Assembly (NCBI GenBank): GCA_963721065.1
Contig: CAVRHO010000007.1
Location: forward strand, 248,001-312,000
Source of the DNA: CAWBLP01 sp963721065
GTDB taxonomy: Bacteria; Pseudomonadota; Alphaproteobacteria; Acetobacterales; Acetobacteraceae
DNA: 64,000 bases
Direction: 5' to 3'
Position 1 is the stretch's first letter, and each line of letters begins with the position of its first letter. The notes beneath the pieces are model-generated. The model was not told the origin of the DNA. It did no database searches and saw nothing but the letters and a program-made list of their open reading frames with translations. Both the position numbers and the translations under genes were made by a program. Positions 28,335 to 36,874 of the stretch are shown in pieces.

Positions 28335-28934
28335 TCAGTTCCGATTGCCGGCAGAGGTCACCACGACGATCGCCTCGGATGCCTCCGGTCCGCCACGGCG
28401 GTAGGAATGCGGTGCGCCCGAGTCGAATGACACCGAGTCACCGTCCGCCAGGGCGATGTCCTCGTCAGCGACAGTGATGATCAGGCGACCGGACAGGACG
28501 TAGATGAATTCGGTCCCGGAATGCCGATGCGGGTCCGACGGTGCCGATGACCGTGGGAATTCCGCATAGTACGCCTCCATTGTCCGTTCGGTGACGGGAA
28601 AGTCGAGGCTCTCGAACAGGTACGCGGGCGGCGTCTTGCCGGGCAGGTCTGGAAGCCGCACCCGGTCCTTGCGGCGCGTCACCGCGATCAGCGGACGCGC
28701 GTCCGTCTCGACGAAGAAGTGCTCCAGGCCGACACCGAACACCAGCGCGATCCGAAGCAGCGTCGGCAGTGTCGGGAACAACTGGCCGCGCTCGATCTTC
28801 GACAGCAGTGCCGTGGAAAGTCCGGTGTGGCGGGCGAGTTGCTGCTGGTTGAGCTGTTTGCCCAGGCGCAACGCCCGGATTTTCGCGCCGATCCGGTATT
28901 GCGCGAGACCGTCCGACAAGGTGCTGGAGAGCAT
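28335..28934 (-). CDS. XRE-family regulator with C-terminal cupin domain
   Basis: A 199-residue protein. Residues 13-67 form a helix-turn-helix (IGAKIRALRLGKQLNQQQLA, STALLSKIERGQLFPTLPTL) and residues 115-190 a cupin (HRHSGTEFIYVLSGRL, DGDSVSFDSGAPHSYRRG). Such regulators sense a small ligand with the cupin and usually repress their own and neighbouring genes. The ATG at 28934 is taken from the domain start. It is divergent from a fasciclin gene across a low-GC 196-bp region with a palindrome. Confidence 0.92.
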   Translation of the reverse strand: MLSSTLSDGLAQYRIGAKIRALRLGKQLNQQQLARHTGLSTALLSKIERGQLFPTLPTLLRIALVFGVGLEHFFVETDARPLIAVTRRKDRVRLPDLPGKTPPAYLFESLDFPVTERTMEAYYAEFPRSSAPSDPHRHSGTEFIYVLSGRLIITVADEDIALADGDSVSFDSGAPHSYRRGGPEASEAIVVVTSAGNRN

Positions 28935-29035
28935 TGGCTGGGTTCTTTCACCAGAATCGGTTTCGCCCGGACAAATTCTATTGTCATGAAATCCTATGTT
29001 CATATCACGAAACTTTGAGTCTCCTGCGGGGGTGT

Positions 29036-29063
29036 ATTTGCAAATATCAAAAACACATTTGCA
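29036..29063. promoter_or_regulatory. Palindromic operator candidate between regulator and fasciclin gene
   Basis: ATTTGCAAAT (29036-29045) is a perfect palindrome, and a second half-site ATTTGCA follows at 29057-29063. The surrounding 160 bp is clearly AT-richer than the window. An autoregulatory site of the XRE-cupin protein is a reasonable guess. Confidence 0.45.
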
Positions 29064-29130
29064 CCTGTCGCAGCCGCATATCCGAACGTCCAACCTGGCT
29101 GCGTACAGGGAACGTTGAAAAGGTCTCGTG

Positions 29131-29631
29131 ATGAAGATGCGACTTTTCATGCCGGCCATCCCCGCAATGGTTGCGGCCGGTCTGCTCATCGGTGCCGTGA
29201 CGGCGCGGGCCGCCGACAAGAACATCGTTGAGACGGCTGCGTCAGCCGGCCAGTTCAGCACGCTCGTGGCGGCGGTGAAGTCCGCAGGGCTGGACGAAAC
29301 ACTGGCCGGACCGGGGCCCTATACCGTGTTCGCGCCGGATGACGCCGCATTCGCCAAGCTGCCGGACGGAACGGTGGAGACTCTGTTGAAGCCCGAGAAC
29401 AAGGAGCGCCTGACCGAAATCCTCACCTACCATGTGGTTCCGGGCAAGGTGACATCTGCCGACGTAGCGAACCTGCAGGAAGCCAAGACCGTGAACGGCA
29501 AGATGCTTGCCATTCGGACACAGGGTGACGCGGTGATGATCAACGACGCCAGGGTTACCCAGGCTGACATCATGACCTCGAACGGCGTGATCCACGTCGT
29601 GGATGCCGTCATCATCCCGGCAGAGCACTGA
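29131..29631 (+). CDS. Secreted fasciclin-domain protein
   Basis: A 166-residue protein with a signal peptide (ending VTARA) and one FAS1 domain: NIVETAASAGQFSTLVAAVK, the H1 motif PYTVFAPDDAAFAKLP, LTYHVVPGKV and the H2 motif SNGVIHVVDAVIIP. FAS1 proteins act in adhesion or as stress-induced periplasmic proteins in proteobacteria. ATG at 29131 is chosen; a GTG directly before it is also open. Divergent from the XRE-cupin regulator, its likely controller. Confidence 0.93.
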   Translation: MKMRLFMPAIPAMVAAGLLIGAVTARAADKNIVETAASAGQFSTLVAAVKSAGLDETLAGPGPYTVFAPDDAAFAKLPDGTVETLLKPENKERLTEILTYHVVPGKVTSADVANLQEAKTVNGKMLAIRTQGDAVMINDARVTQADIMTSNGVIHVVDAVIIPAEH

Positions 29632-29804
29632 AACGCTGCGGGCACCGGGCCGGCGCAGCCGCCCGGTGCCACCGCGCGGCGGATGCGTCGCGCGACAGGA
29701 TAATACCAAACGAAACTGGTTGAATCGGCACGCCGGCCGCGGGGCGCCTTGCCACGCCGGCCACCTGCCTTCGCGCCGGCCCGGCCAATTCGGGGAGAGT
29801 TGTC

Positions 29805-30944
29805 ATGCACCATTGGTTGCACGCGCCAAACGAGACCGGCTGGATCCCGCGGATCGGCACAAATCTCTGGACCGATATCCAGCAATCCGGGCAGTGGGGC
29901 GCCTGGCCACGCTGGATCGAGACCGCCGTCAACCCGCTCGGCGGCGATTACGCACCGATCCTCGGCGGCAGTACCGCCGTGACATTGACATCCGCCGCCA
30001 CGCTCGGCTCGCTCGGCGTCACCGTCACCCCGCTCGGGTCCACGACACTCGACGTATCCGGCACGACGCCTGTGGCGCGGTTCGACATCACCGGCGGCAC
30101 CGACGGACCGGACGCCAGCGACGTGATCCTGCATCAGGGCGGCGGACTGGCGCTTGCCGACGCCGCCGGCACCGTGGCGCTGCGGGATTTCCGCATCGAT
30201 CTGCCCAACCAGACAGTGTACGCCAACGTCTCGGTGAACGGTGTCGATGCCGGCAATGTCGGGGTCTTCGCTGTCGGCAGCGATGCCTCGCTGACGCTGA
30301 CCAGCGCGGCGGCCGATGTGGTTGCAACCGCCCTGGATGCGCCCGCCATCACGCCGGACGTCGTGATCGGCACCGCCGCGCCGTCCCCCGAGGTCGGACT
30401 GGACGCCCTGCTGCACCAGCTCGGGTCGCAGGACGGCCCGCAGTTCCTTTGCCACCCGGCGGACACCAAACCGATCATCGGCGGTGAAACCGGGGTAACG
30501 CTGAGTTCCGCCGCGACGCTGGCATCGCTCGGCGTGGAGGTCAGCCCGCTCGGGTCCGCCACGGTCGATACGTCCGCGCCCGACCCCATCGCCCTGTTCC
30601 CGATCACCGGCGGCACGGTGGGTCCGGGCGACGGTGTCAGCGTGATCCTGCACCAGGACAGCGGGCTGGAGCTTTCCAGCGGTTCGGACCAGGTAAGCCT
30701 GCGTGATCTCCTGATCGACACGCAGAACCATGTTGTCGATGCCAACGTAACGGTGAACGGTACTGCTGTTGGCAATGTCCCCGTGTTCGATATCGCCAAC
30801 GACCTGACTCTGAACCTGACGCAGCAGTCGGCCACGGTGCTGGCCGACACCTTCGGCTCGGGCGCGTTCACCCCGGGTCTGACGGTCGGTTCGGCAGACC
30901 CGCATCCGATAGGCCTGCCCGTCGGCCCAGCGTTCTGGAGCTGA
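29805..30944 (+). CDS. Protein with two tandem beta-rich domains, unknown function
   Basis: A 379-residue protein that is an internal duplication. Domain 1 (about residues 54-200) and domain 2 (about 225-375) share LTSAATLGSLGVTVTPLGS / LSSAATLASLGVEVSPLGS, a PITGG/DITGG turn, VILHQGGGLAL / VILHQDSGLEL, a VALRDFRID / VSLRDLLID strand and VNGVDAGNVGVF / VNGTAVGNVPVF. This pattern resembles extracellular beta-sandwich repeats annotated only as hypothetical in other bacteria. There is no obvious signal peptide (start MHHWLHAPNETGW), so export would need another route. GGGGAGAG precedes the ATG. Confidence 0.75.
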   Translation: MHHWLHAPNETGWIPRIGTNLWTDIQQSGQWGAWPRWIETAVNPLGGDYAPILGGSTAVTLTSAATLGSLGVTVTPLGSTTLDVSGTTPVARFDITGGTDGPDASDVILHQGGGLALADAAGTVALRDFRIDLPNQTVYANVSVNGVDAGNVGVFAVGSDASLTLTSAAADVVATALDAPAITPDVVIGTAAPSPEVGLDALLHQLGSQDGPQFLCHPADTKPIIGGETGVTLSSAATLASLGVEVSPLGSATVDTSAPDPIALFPITGGTVGPGDGVSVILHQDSGLELSSGSDQVSLRDLLIDTQNHVVDANVTVNGTAVGNVPVFDIANDLTLNLTQQSATVLADTFGSGAFTPGLTVGSADPHPIGLPVGPAFWS

Positions 30945-30999
30945 GCACGCACGCTGCCGCTGGTCGTTCCGGCCGGGTGTTGCCGACGCTGTCAGCGCA

Positions 31000-31034
31000 C
31001 CCCGGTCAGGGCGGCACCTGCCGCCTGACCGGGG
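31000..31034. terminator. Hairpin between convergent genes
   Basis: CCCCGGTCAGGGCGGC pairs with GCCGCCTGACCGGGG (15 bp with one bulged G, tight loop). It lies between the 3' ends of the beta-domain gene (30944) and the aldolase gene (31095), so it probably terminates both. Confidence 0.65.
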
Positions 31035-31094
31035 ATGCCGTCCCCGCATGCACCTCTGGAAAGGGTCAGGCGTGCAATGGACGTTTCGCGCACA

Positions 31095-31874
31095 TCAGTC
31101 CCGCCAGCTTGGGTCGCGACGGTCCAGCATGCGCAGCATCGCCGGCCAGTGCAGTTCCGTCGGCGTGCGCTGCGCCGCCGCGCGTTCCCGCCGTTCCACG
31201 CTGCGCTGCACGATGTCCTCGCGCGGCAGTTGCAGGTCGGCGCCGGCGGCCATCGCGTCCACCTGGGCGGCACAGGCGGCCTCGAACTGGTGGATGGCGC
31301 GGAAGGCACCGGGTGCGCTGGGGTGGCAGACCAGCAGGCCGTGGTTGCGCAGCACCAGATAGTTGCGGTTGCCCAGGTCGGCGACCAGGCGCTCCCGCTC
31401 CTCGATGTCCACCGCCGGGCCTTCGTAGTCGTGATACGCCACCGGGTAGCAGTTGATCGCGGTCTGCGTCATCGGCAGGAACCCGCACTTCATGGATGCC
31501 ACCGCCATGCCGGCGCGGGTATGGGTGTGGATCACGCAGGCCACGTCCGGCCGGGCGCCGTGGATCGCGCTGTGGATCACGTAGCCGGCATAGTTCACGC
31601 CGACCTCGGACCCGTGCGGGTTGAACACCTCGTTGCCTTCCAGGTCGATGGTGACCAGGGACGACGCGGTGATCTCCTCATACGTCCAGCCATATGGGTT
31701 GATCAGGATCTTCTCGCCCTCGCCGGGCACGCGCAGGGTGATGTGGTTGAAGATCAGGTCGGTCCAGCCGTGCAGCGCCATCAGCCGGTAGAGCGCGGCG
31801 CAGTCCAGCCTGGCCTGCCACTCGGCGGCGGATACGCGGGCGCGTACGGTGCTGAGCATCATGGTGTCGGGCAT
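31095..31874 (-). CDS. Class II aldolase/adducin-family protein
   Basis: A 259-residue protein with the zinc-site signature VIHTHTRAGMAVA and the distal LRNHGLLVCHPS, plus LYRLMALHGWTDLIFNHITL at the N-terminus and INPYGWTYEEITASSLVTID. The family includes fuculose-phosphate and ribulose-phosphate aldolases/epimerases, but this longer adducin-like branch is mostly uncharacterised. Cytoplasmic. Start chosen at the ATG at 31874 (MPDTMML) rather than upstream extensions. Confidence 0.88.
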   Translation of the reverse strand: MPDTMMLSTVRARVSAAEWQARLDCAALYRLMALHGWTDLIFNHITLRVPGEGEKILINPYGWTYEEITASSLVTIDLEGNEVFNPHGSEVGVNYAGYVIHSAIHGARPDVACVIHTHTRAGMAVASMKCGFLPMTQTAINCYPVAYHDYEGPAVDIEERERLVADLGNRNYLVLRNHGLLVCHPSAPGAFRAIHQFEAACAAQVDAMAAGADLQLPREDIVQRSVERRERAAAQRTPTELHWPAMLRMLDRRDPSWRD

Positions 31875-32144
31875 TCGGGCGATCTCCCTTCGGGTTTCCG
31901 CCGCGGGTCGGAATGCTGGCGGTTGCGGGAAGCTAACCAGAGTTTTGCCCGGGCGCATACCGTCGCGGCAGAAGGGCGCGCGCCGGCCGTCCTCCTGGCT
32001 TTGTGAAACGCCGGGGCCGTCGTGCCGTGGCACATCTTGCCCCTCGGCGGCCGGGTGGCCTGCCGCGCCTGGCCGCGAAAGCGCCAACCGGCGCGAGACC
32101 CCGCCGTTCTGGTCGTACGTCATCCCGCAATCGAGGAGGCCGTG

Positions 32145-32543
32145 ATGGCCGCTATTCCCGCCCCGTTCATGGACCTGCTGCAGCAGAAGAAGTCGTTCGC
32201 CAATCTCGCCACAGTCATGCCGGACGGTTCGCCTCAGGTCACCCCGGTGTGGTTCGACTACGTCAACGGCCACGTGCGGGTGAACACCGCAAAGGGGCGC
32301 GTGAAGGCGCGCAACATGCACGAGGGGTCACAGGTGGCGCTGGCGATCCTCGATCCGGAGAACCCGTACCGCTACGTGCAGATCCGCGGCCGCGTGGCAC
32401 GGGCGACCGAGGAGGGGGCCCAGGCGCACATCGATGCGCTGGCGAAGAAATACATCGGCAAGGACAAGTATCCGTGGAGCCAGCCGGACGAGGTGCGCGT
32501 CATTTATGAAATCGAGCCGACCGGCGTGCAGACGATGGGATAG
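32145..32543 (+). CDS. PPOX-class flavin-binding (FMN or F420-type) oxidoreductase
   Basis: A 132-residue split-barrel protein with FANLATVMPDGSPQVTPVWF at the N-terminus, VRVNTAKGRVKARNM and YVQIRGRVARATEE. It belongs to the pyridoxamine-phosphate-oxidase-like family that binds FMN or F420. Substrate unknown. A GAGGAGG site precedes the ATG at 32145. Confidence 0.88.
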   Translation: MAAIPAPFMDLLQQKKSFANLATVMPDGSPQVTPVWFDYVNGHVRVNTAKGRVKARNMHEGSQVALAILDPENPYRYVQIRGRVARATEEGAQAHIDALAKKYIGKDKYPWSQPDEVRVIYEIEPTGVQTMG

Positions 32544-32587
32544 TCAGGCCTGCCCGGGCCGGCAGTCCCAGGGAGACCGCTGGCAGT

Positions 32588-32912
32588 CCATACCACGTCG
32601 TGGCGGGTGAAGGCCCGCCATCCACGACTGCGTCATGCCGAAGGCATCCGGTCCGCGAACAATCGCCGGCACAGCATCCGGAAGGACGCGCTCCGCATTA
32701 CGAAGACGCGGATTGGCGGAAAGGATGCGTTCCGCACGACGAAAACGCGGATCGGCCGGAAGGATGCGATCCGCAGGACGAAGACGTGGGTGGCGGGCCT
32801 GCGCCCGCCACGACGGTGTTTGATGTGCCAGCGACCACTCTCGACGTGGGTTGATGTGCCAGCGGCCATTCTCGCAGTGATCGAAGCGGGATTGGATCAC
32901 GGCCCCTTCGGG
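32588..32912. repeat. Dispersed palindromic element, family A, with internal 39-nt repeats
   Basis: The outer arms ATACCACGTCGTGGCGGG and GCCCGCCACGACGGTG are inverted. The body holds three units of about 39 nt (GGATGCGTTCCGCACGACGA type), and the tail GAAGCGGGATTGGAT...GCCCC (32882-32909) matches 5837-5865. It occupies most of the gap 32544-32960. Confidence 0.75.
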
Positions 32913-32960
32913 CGGCATGGGCGATGCATGTCGGGGCGGGGCCTGCGACGCCCGGGCGGA

Positions 32961-34151
32961 CTACTTCACCTCCAGCGCCGCCACGCCGGGCAGGGTCTTG
33001 CCCTCCAGCCATTCCAGGAACGCACCGCCGGCCGTGGACACGTAGCTCATCTTGTCCAGCACCCCGGCATGGCGCAGCGCCGAGACCGTGTCGCCGCCGC
33101 CGGCCACGCTGCGCAGCCCGCGCTGCGTCGCCTCCGCCACGGACTTCGCGAAGGCGGTGGTCGCCGCATCGAAGGGCGGGGTTTCGAAGGCGCCCAGCGG
33201 GCCGTTCCACACCAGGGTCTTCAGCGTGGCCAGGTGCCGGTTCAGCGCCGCGACGGTCTCCGGCCCCACGTCCAGGATCATTGCGTCGGCCGGTACCGAA
33301 CCGACCGGCACGGTCTGCGTCGCCACGCCCGGCTTCAGTTCGGTGGCCACCACCGCATCGGTCGGCAGCACCACCTGGCAGCCGCCCATCTTGGAGGGTT
33401 CCAGGATCCGCCGAGCGGTGTCGTGCATCTCGGCTTCCTGCAGCGACTTGCCCACCGCGATACCCTGAGCCGCCAGGAAGGTGTTGGCCATGGCGCCGCC
33501 GATCACCAGCACGTCCACCTTCGACAGCAGGTTCTCCAGCAATTCCAGCTTGGTGGAGATCTTCGCCCCGCCGACGATCGCCGCCACCGGCCGCTGCGGA
33601 TTGCCCAGCGCCGCATCCAGCGCCTCCAGCTCGGCCTGCATCAGCCGGCCGGCATAGGCGGGCAGCAGGCGCGCCACGCCTTCCGTGCTGGCATGCGCCC
33701 GGTGCGCCGCCGAGAACGCGTCGTTCACGTAGAGATCAGCCAGCTTCGCCATCTCCGCGGCGAAGCCGGGGTCGTTCTTCTCCTCGGCGGCGTGGTAGCG
33801 GGTGTTCTCCAGCACCAGCACGTCGCCCTTGGCCATGCGCTCCACCGCCTGCTGGGCGGGCAGGCCGATGCAGTCCTCGGCGAAGCGCACCCGCTGGCCC
33901 AGCACCTCCCCCAACGCGGTGGCGACCGGGGCGAGCGACATCTCCGGCACCCGCTTGCCCTTCGGCCGGTCGAAATGGCTGCACACGATCACCTTGGCGC
34001 CCTTGCCGACCAGCTCCCTGATCGTGGGGGTCAGCCGCTCGATGCGGGTCAGGTCGGTGATCTTGCCGTCGCGCACCGGCACGTTCAGGTCGGCGCGCAG
34101 CAGGACGCGCTTTCCGTCGGCGTCCATGGTGTCGAGGGTGCGGAAGGGCAT
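32961..34151 (-). CDS. pgk: Phosphoglycerate kinase
   Basis: A 396-residue enzyme of normal length: KRVLLRADLNVPVRDGKITD, SHFDRPKGKR, VLENTRYHAAEEKND, NDAFSAAHRAHAST, VAAIVGGAKISTKLELLENL and the nucleotide site VAGGGDTVSAL near the C-terminus. It makes ATP from 1,3-bisphosphoglycerate in glycolysis, or uses it in gluconeogenesis and the Calvin cycle. Start at 34151 (MPFRTLDTMD) with GGAGG upstream. It follows gap on the same strand, but a 108-bp palindromic element lies between them, so the two may not share one message at full strength. Confidence 0.97.
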   Translation of the reverse strand: MPFRTLDTMDADGKRVLLRADLNVPVRDGKITDLTRIERLTPTIRELVGKGAKVIVCSHFDRPKGKRVPEMSLAPVATALGEVLGQRVRFAEDCIGLPAQQAVERMAKGDVLVLENTRYHAAEEKNDPGFAAEMAKLADLYVNDAFSAAHRAHASTEGVARLLPAYAGRLMQAELEALDAALGNPQRPVAAIVGGAKISTKLELLENLLSKVDVLVIGGAMANTFLAAQGIAVGKSLQEAEMHDTARRILEPSKMGGCQVVLPTDAVVATELKPGVATQTVPVGSVPADAMILDVGPETVAALNRHLATLKTLVWNGPLGAFETPPFDAATTAFAKSVAEATQRGLRSVAGGGDTVSALRHAGVLDKMSYVSTAGGAFLEWLEGKTLPGVAALEVK

Positions 34152-34210
34152 CTGGGGAGGTCTCCGTGTTGGCGGCTGCGGCCGCGGGCTTTCCTGTCGG
34201 GCGGCCGTCA

Positions 34211-34318
34211 TTCGACACAGAGTTTCACCAAGTGCCCCACAGAGTTCCACGAAGAACCGGAATCAAGAAATCTTCTTCGTGAAACTCTGTGGCATACACT
34301 GTGGAACTCTGTGTCGAA
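34211..34318. repeat. Palindromic element, family B (CACAGAG type)
   Basis: Two 46-nt arms (34211-34256, 34273-34318) are inverted copies apart from a mismatched middle; the outer part is TTCGACACAGAGTT and the inner part CCACAGAGTT..CACGAAGAA. It lies between gap and pgk and shares CACAGAGTTTCAC with the element at 39524. Confidence 0.85.
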
Positions 34319-34419
34319 CGACGGCCGCGGTGGTCACCGGGCGCCGCACCGGAAGCCGAGCTCGCCCCCGAGACGGCGGTGGAGCGGAGGCCAACCGACC
34401 TCCACCCCCCCTCCGAACC

Positions 34420-35433
34420 TTACAAAGAACCGAACAGCGCCGCGGTGTCCGACATGCGGTTGGAGAAGCCCCACTCGTTGTCGTACCAGCCCATCACCCG
34501 CACCAGCGCCCCATCGACCACCGCGGTCTGCGACGCATCGAAGGTGCAGCTCGCCGGGCAGTGGTTGAAATCGACGCTGACCAGCGGGGCGGTGTTGTAG
34601 TCCAGGATGCCCTTCAGCTCGCCCTTGGCGGCATCCTGCATCGCGGCATTCACTTCATCCTTCGTGGCCTGCTTGGACAGGTTCACGTCCAGCGACACCA
34701 GCGACACGTTCGGCGTGGGCACGCGGATCGCGGTGCCGTCCAGCTTGCCCTTCAGCTCCGGCAGCACCAGGCCCACGGCGCGCGCCGCACCGGTGGAGGT
34801 GGGGATCGCCGAGACCGCCGCCGCGCGGGCGCGGTGCAGGTCCTTGTGCAGCGTGTCCACCGTGTTCTGGTCGCCGGTATAGGCGTGGATGGTGACCATG
34901 TAGCCGCGCAGGATGCCGAACCGGTCGTGCAGCACCTTGGCCATCGGCGCCAGGCAGTTGGTGGTGCAGGACGCGTTGGACACCACCGTCATGTCCTTGG
35001 TCAGCGTCTTGTGGTTCACGCCATAGACGATCGTGGCATCGGCATCGTTCGCCGGCGCCGAGACCAGCACCTTGCGCGCCCCGGCCTGCAGCAGCGCCGA
35101 GGCCTTGTCCTTGCTGGTGAAGATGCCGGTGCATTCCATCGCCACGTCGATCCCGCCATACGGCACCTTGGTCGGGTCGCGTTCGGCGGACACCTTGATC
35201 GGGCCGTACACCTTGCCGTTGTGGCGGACGGTGATGGTGTCGCCCGAGACCTCGATCTGGCCGGGGAAGCGGCCGTGCACGCTGTCATAGGCGAACAGGT
35301 GCGCGTTCGCCTCGACGCTGCCCAGGTCGTTGATGGCGACGGGCACGACATCGTCCCGCCCGCTTTCGACGATGGCGCGCAGCACGAGGCGCCCGATCCG
35401 TCCGAATCCGTTGATGGCGACCTTCACGGCCAT
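34420..35433 (-). CDS. gap: Glyceraldehyde-3-phosphate dehydrogenase, type I
   Basis: A 337-residue enzyme. The NAD site is VAINGFGRIGRLVLRA, with the catalytic SNASCTTNC (Cys156) and the C-terminal WYDNEWGFSNRM. The residue after beta-2 (AINDLGS) is Asp, indicating NAD preference. It interconverts glyceraldehyde-3-phosphate and 1,3-bisphosphoglycerate. An FNR-like dyad lies about 60 bases upstream of the ATG. pgk follows downstream. Confidence 0.98.
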   Translation of the reverse strand: MAVKVAINGFGRIGRLVLRAIVESGRDDVVPVAINDLGSVEANAHLFAYDSVHGRFPGQIEVSGDTITVRHNGKVYGPIKVSAERDPTKVPYGGIDVAMECTGIFTSKDKASALLQAGARKVLVSAPANDADATIVYGVNHKTLTKDMTVVSNASCTTNCLAPMAKVLHDRFGILRGYMVTIHAYTGDQNTVDTLHKDLHRARAAAVSAIPTSTGAARAVGLVLPELKGKLDGTAIRVPTPNVSLVSLDVNLSKQATKDEVNAAMQDAAKGELKGILDYNTAPLVSVDFNHCPASCTFDASQTAVVDGALVRVMGWYDNEWGFSNRMSDTAALFGSL

Positions 35434-35492
35434 GGCAGTGCCCTTTCCTGTTGGCTTCCGGCGCTTAGTGACCGGAACTCAATAACCAATCA

Positions 35493-35506
35493 TTGACACG
35501 GATCAA
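35493..35506. promoter_or_regulatory. FNR/FixK-like dyad upstream of gap
   Basis: TTGACacggATCAA on the plus strand reads TTGATccgtGTCAA toward gap. One half-site is perfect and the other has one change from the TTGAT-N4-ATCAA consensus. Confidence 0.35.
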
Positions 35507-35593
35507 CCCTGGGTAGGGGCCGATGCGCCACGCTGCATCCGGAGGCGGCCCGGGCGGGGCCGCACGGCCGCGTGGTGGCGAACCGGATCCGTG

Positions 35594-36139
35594 TCACCAC
35601 GGCAAGCCGCACAGATCAAGCACGCCGTGGCTCGGCGCCAGGTTGCGGTCCAGTACACGCGCCTCGATCACATCGAAGCGAACCCGGCCGGCGGGCTGTT
35701 CCGCGTACACAATTCCCTCGAACCGGTGCCAGCCAAGGCTTTGATACAGCGTCTCATGTCGTGGCTCGCAGAACAGCAGGCCGAAGTCCACTTCCGCCAT
35801 CGCCTGCGCCGCGCGTTGCATGCCGGCGTGGGCGATGCCCTGGCGCCGGCGGTCGTCGCGTGTCGCCACGCGCCGGCGGTCGTCGCGTGTCGCCACGTCG
35901 CCGATGCCGGCAAGTTTCACCAAACGATCATTCCAGGTGCCGTCGCGAAAGTAGAGCCCGACATGGCCGACCACCTCGCCGGACTGGTCGAAGGTCAGCA
36001 CGCGTTGGTCGGCATGCGCCCGGACCACGTCCCGCCAGGGCAGCGTCGCGACATGCACGGCCGGCCACACGCGGCGCATAAGCCCGGCGACGCTGTTCCA
36101 TCCGGCGTCGCCGGGCACGACTGCGGTGCGATGGGTCAT
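35594..36139 (-). CDS. GNAT acetyltransferase, AAC(2')/NodA-like, with a duplicated cofactor-loop segment
   Basis: A 181-residue GNAT-fold protein. The core reads VVGHVGLYFRDGTWNDRLV, then LAGIGDVATRDDRRR repeated once more as VATRDDRRRQGIAHAG, then LLFCEPRHETLYQSLGWHRF. The layout resembles the aminoglycoside 2'-N-acetyltransferase and NodA-like branch. VATRDDRRR is present twice, encoded by a direct 27-nt duplication, inside motif A that binds acetyl-CoA; relatives have one copy. That may impair the enzyme. Substrate unknown. It lies 36 bases downstream of the pirin gene, on the same strand. Confidence 0.8.
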   Translation of the reverse strand: MTHRTAVVPGDAGWNSVAGLMRRVWPAVHVATLPWRDVVRAHADQRVLTFDQSGEVVGHVGLYFRDGTWNDRLVKLAGIGDVATRDDRRRVATRDDRRRQGIAHAGMQRAAQAMAEVDFGLLFCEPRHETLYQSLGWHRFEGIVYAEQPAGRVRFDVIEARVLDRNLAPSHGVLDLCGLPW

Positions 36140-36175
36140 CGCCCGCAGGTTACCAGAATGCCGCCGGCGCCGCCG

Positions 36176-36874
36176 TCATCCGGCGTCAACCAGCACCACC
36201 TCCGCATCGTCCAGGGCGGTGATGCGCAGCAGGTTTTCATCGCGCACGGCGACACCGTCGCCCCTGGCCGCGGCAATGCCGTTCACCTCCACCCGTCCGG
36301 CCGCCGGCACCAGGTACACGTGGCGTCCTGCGCTGACCTGGTACTCCGTGCTCTGTCCGGCCTTCAGCGTGGCACCGGCAACGCGCGCATCGGTGCGGAT
36401 GTGCAGCGCGTCGGCATCCGAGTCGAAGCCGCTGGCCAGGGTGACGAAGCGCCCGCCGCGCTCTGCCTTCGGGAAGGGCTTGCTGCCCCAGGACGGCGCG
36501 CCGCCGCGTTCGGTCGGCACGATCCAGATCTGGAACAGCGTCGTCGCCTCCGGTTCGCGGTTGTACTCCGCGTGCTGGATGCCGGTGCCGGCGCTCATCA
36601 CCTGCACGTCGCCGGCCTCGGTGCGGCCTTCGTTGCCCAGGCTGTCGCGATGGGTGATCGCACCCTGCCGGACGTAGGTGATGATCTCCATGTTGGCGTG
36701 CGGGTGCGGCGGAAAGCCGGTGTTCGGCGCGATGGTATCGTCGTTCCATACGCGCAGCCGGCCCCAGTTCATGCGGTCCGGATCGCGATACTGGTCGAAC
36801 GAGAAGTGGTGCTTCGTCTCCAGCCAGCCGTGCTGGGCGCCGCCGAGTTCGGCGTAGGGTCGCAGCTCGATCAT
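36176..36874 (-). CDS. Pirin-family protein (YhhW-like bicupin)
   Basis: A 232-residue protein with the pirin metal site in FPPHPHANMEIITYV, followed by TAGDVQVMSAGTGIQHAEYN-type sequence (seen as GDVQVMSAGTGIQHAEYNRE) and a second cupin half ending in VVLVDAG. Pirins of this group bind iron and some have quercetin 2,3-dioxygenase activity; others act as redox sensors. Upstream of the GNAT gene in a probable two-gene unit. Confidence 0.93.
   Translation of the reverse strand: MIELRPYAELGGAQHGWLETKHHFSFDQYRDPDRMNWGRLRVWNDDTIAPNTGFPPHPHANMEIITYVRQGAITHRDSLGNEGRTEAGDVQVMSAGTGIQHAEYNREPEATTLFQIWIVPTERGGAPSWGSKPFPKAERGGRFVTLASGFDSDADALHIRTDARVAGATLKAGQSTEYQVSAGRHVYLVPAAGRVEVNGIAAARGDGVAVRDENLLRITALDDAEVVLVDAG

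Noticed and set aside
32607..34568. 653-codon plus-strand frame across the repeat and opposite pgk
   Set aside because: Antisense of pgk joined to a palindromic element; no coding character.
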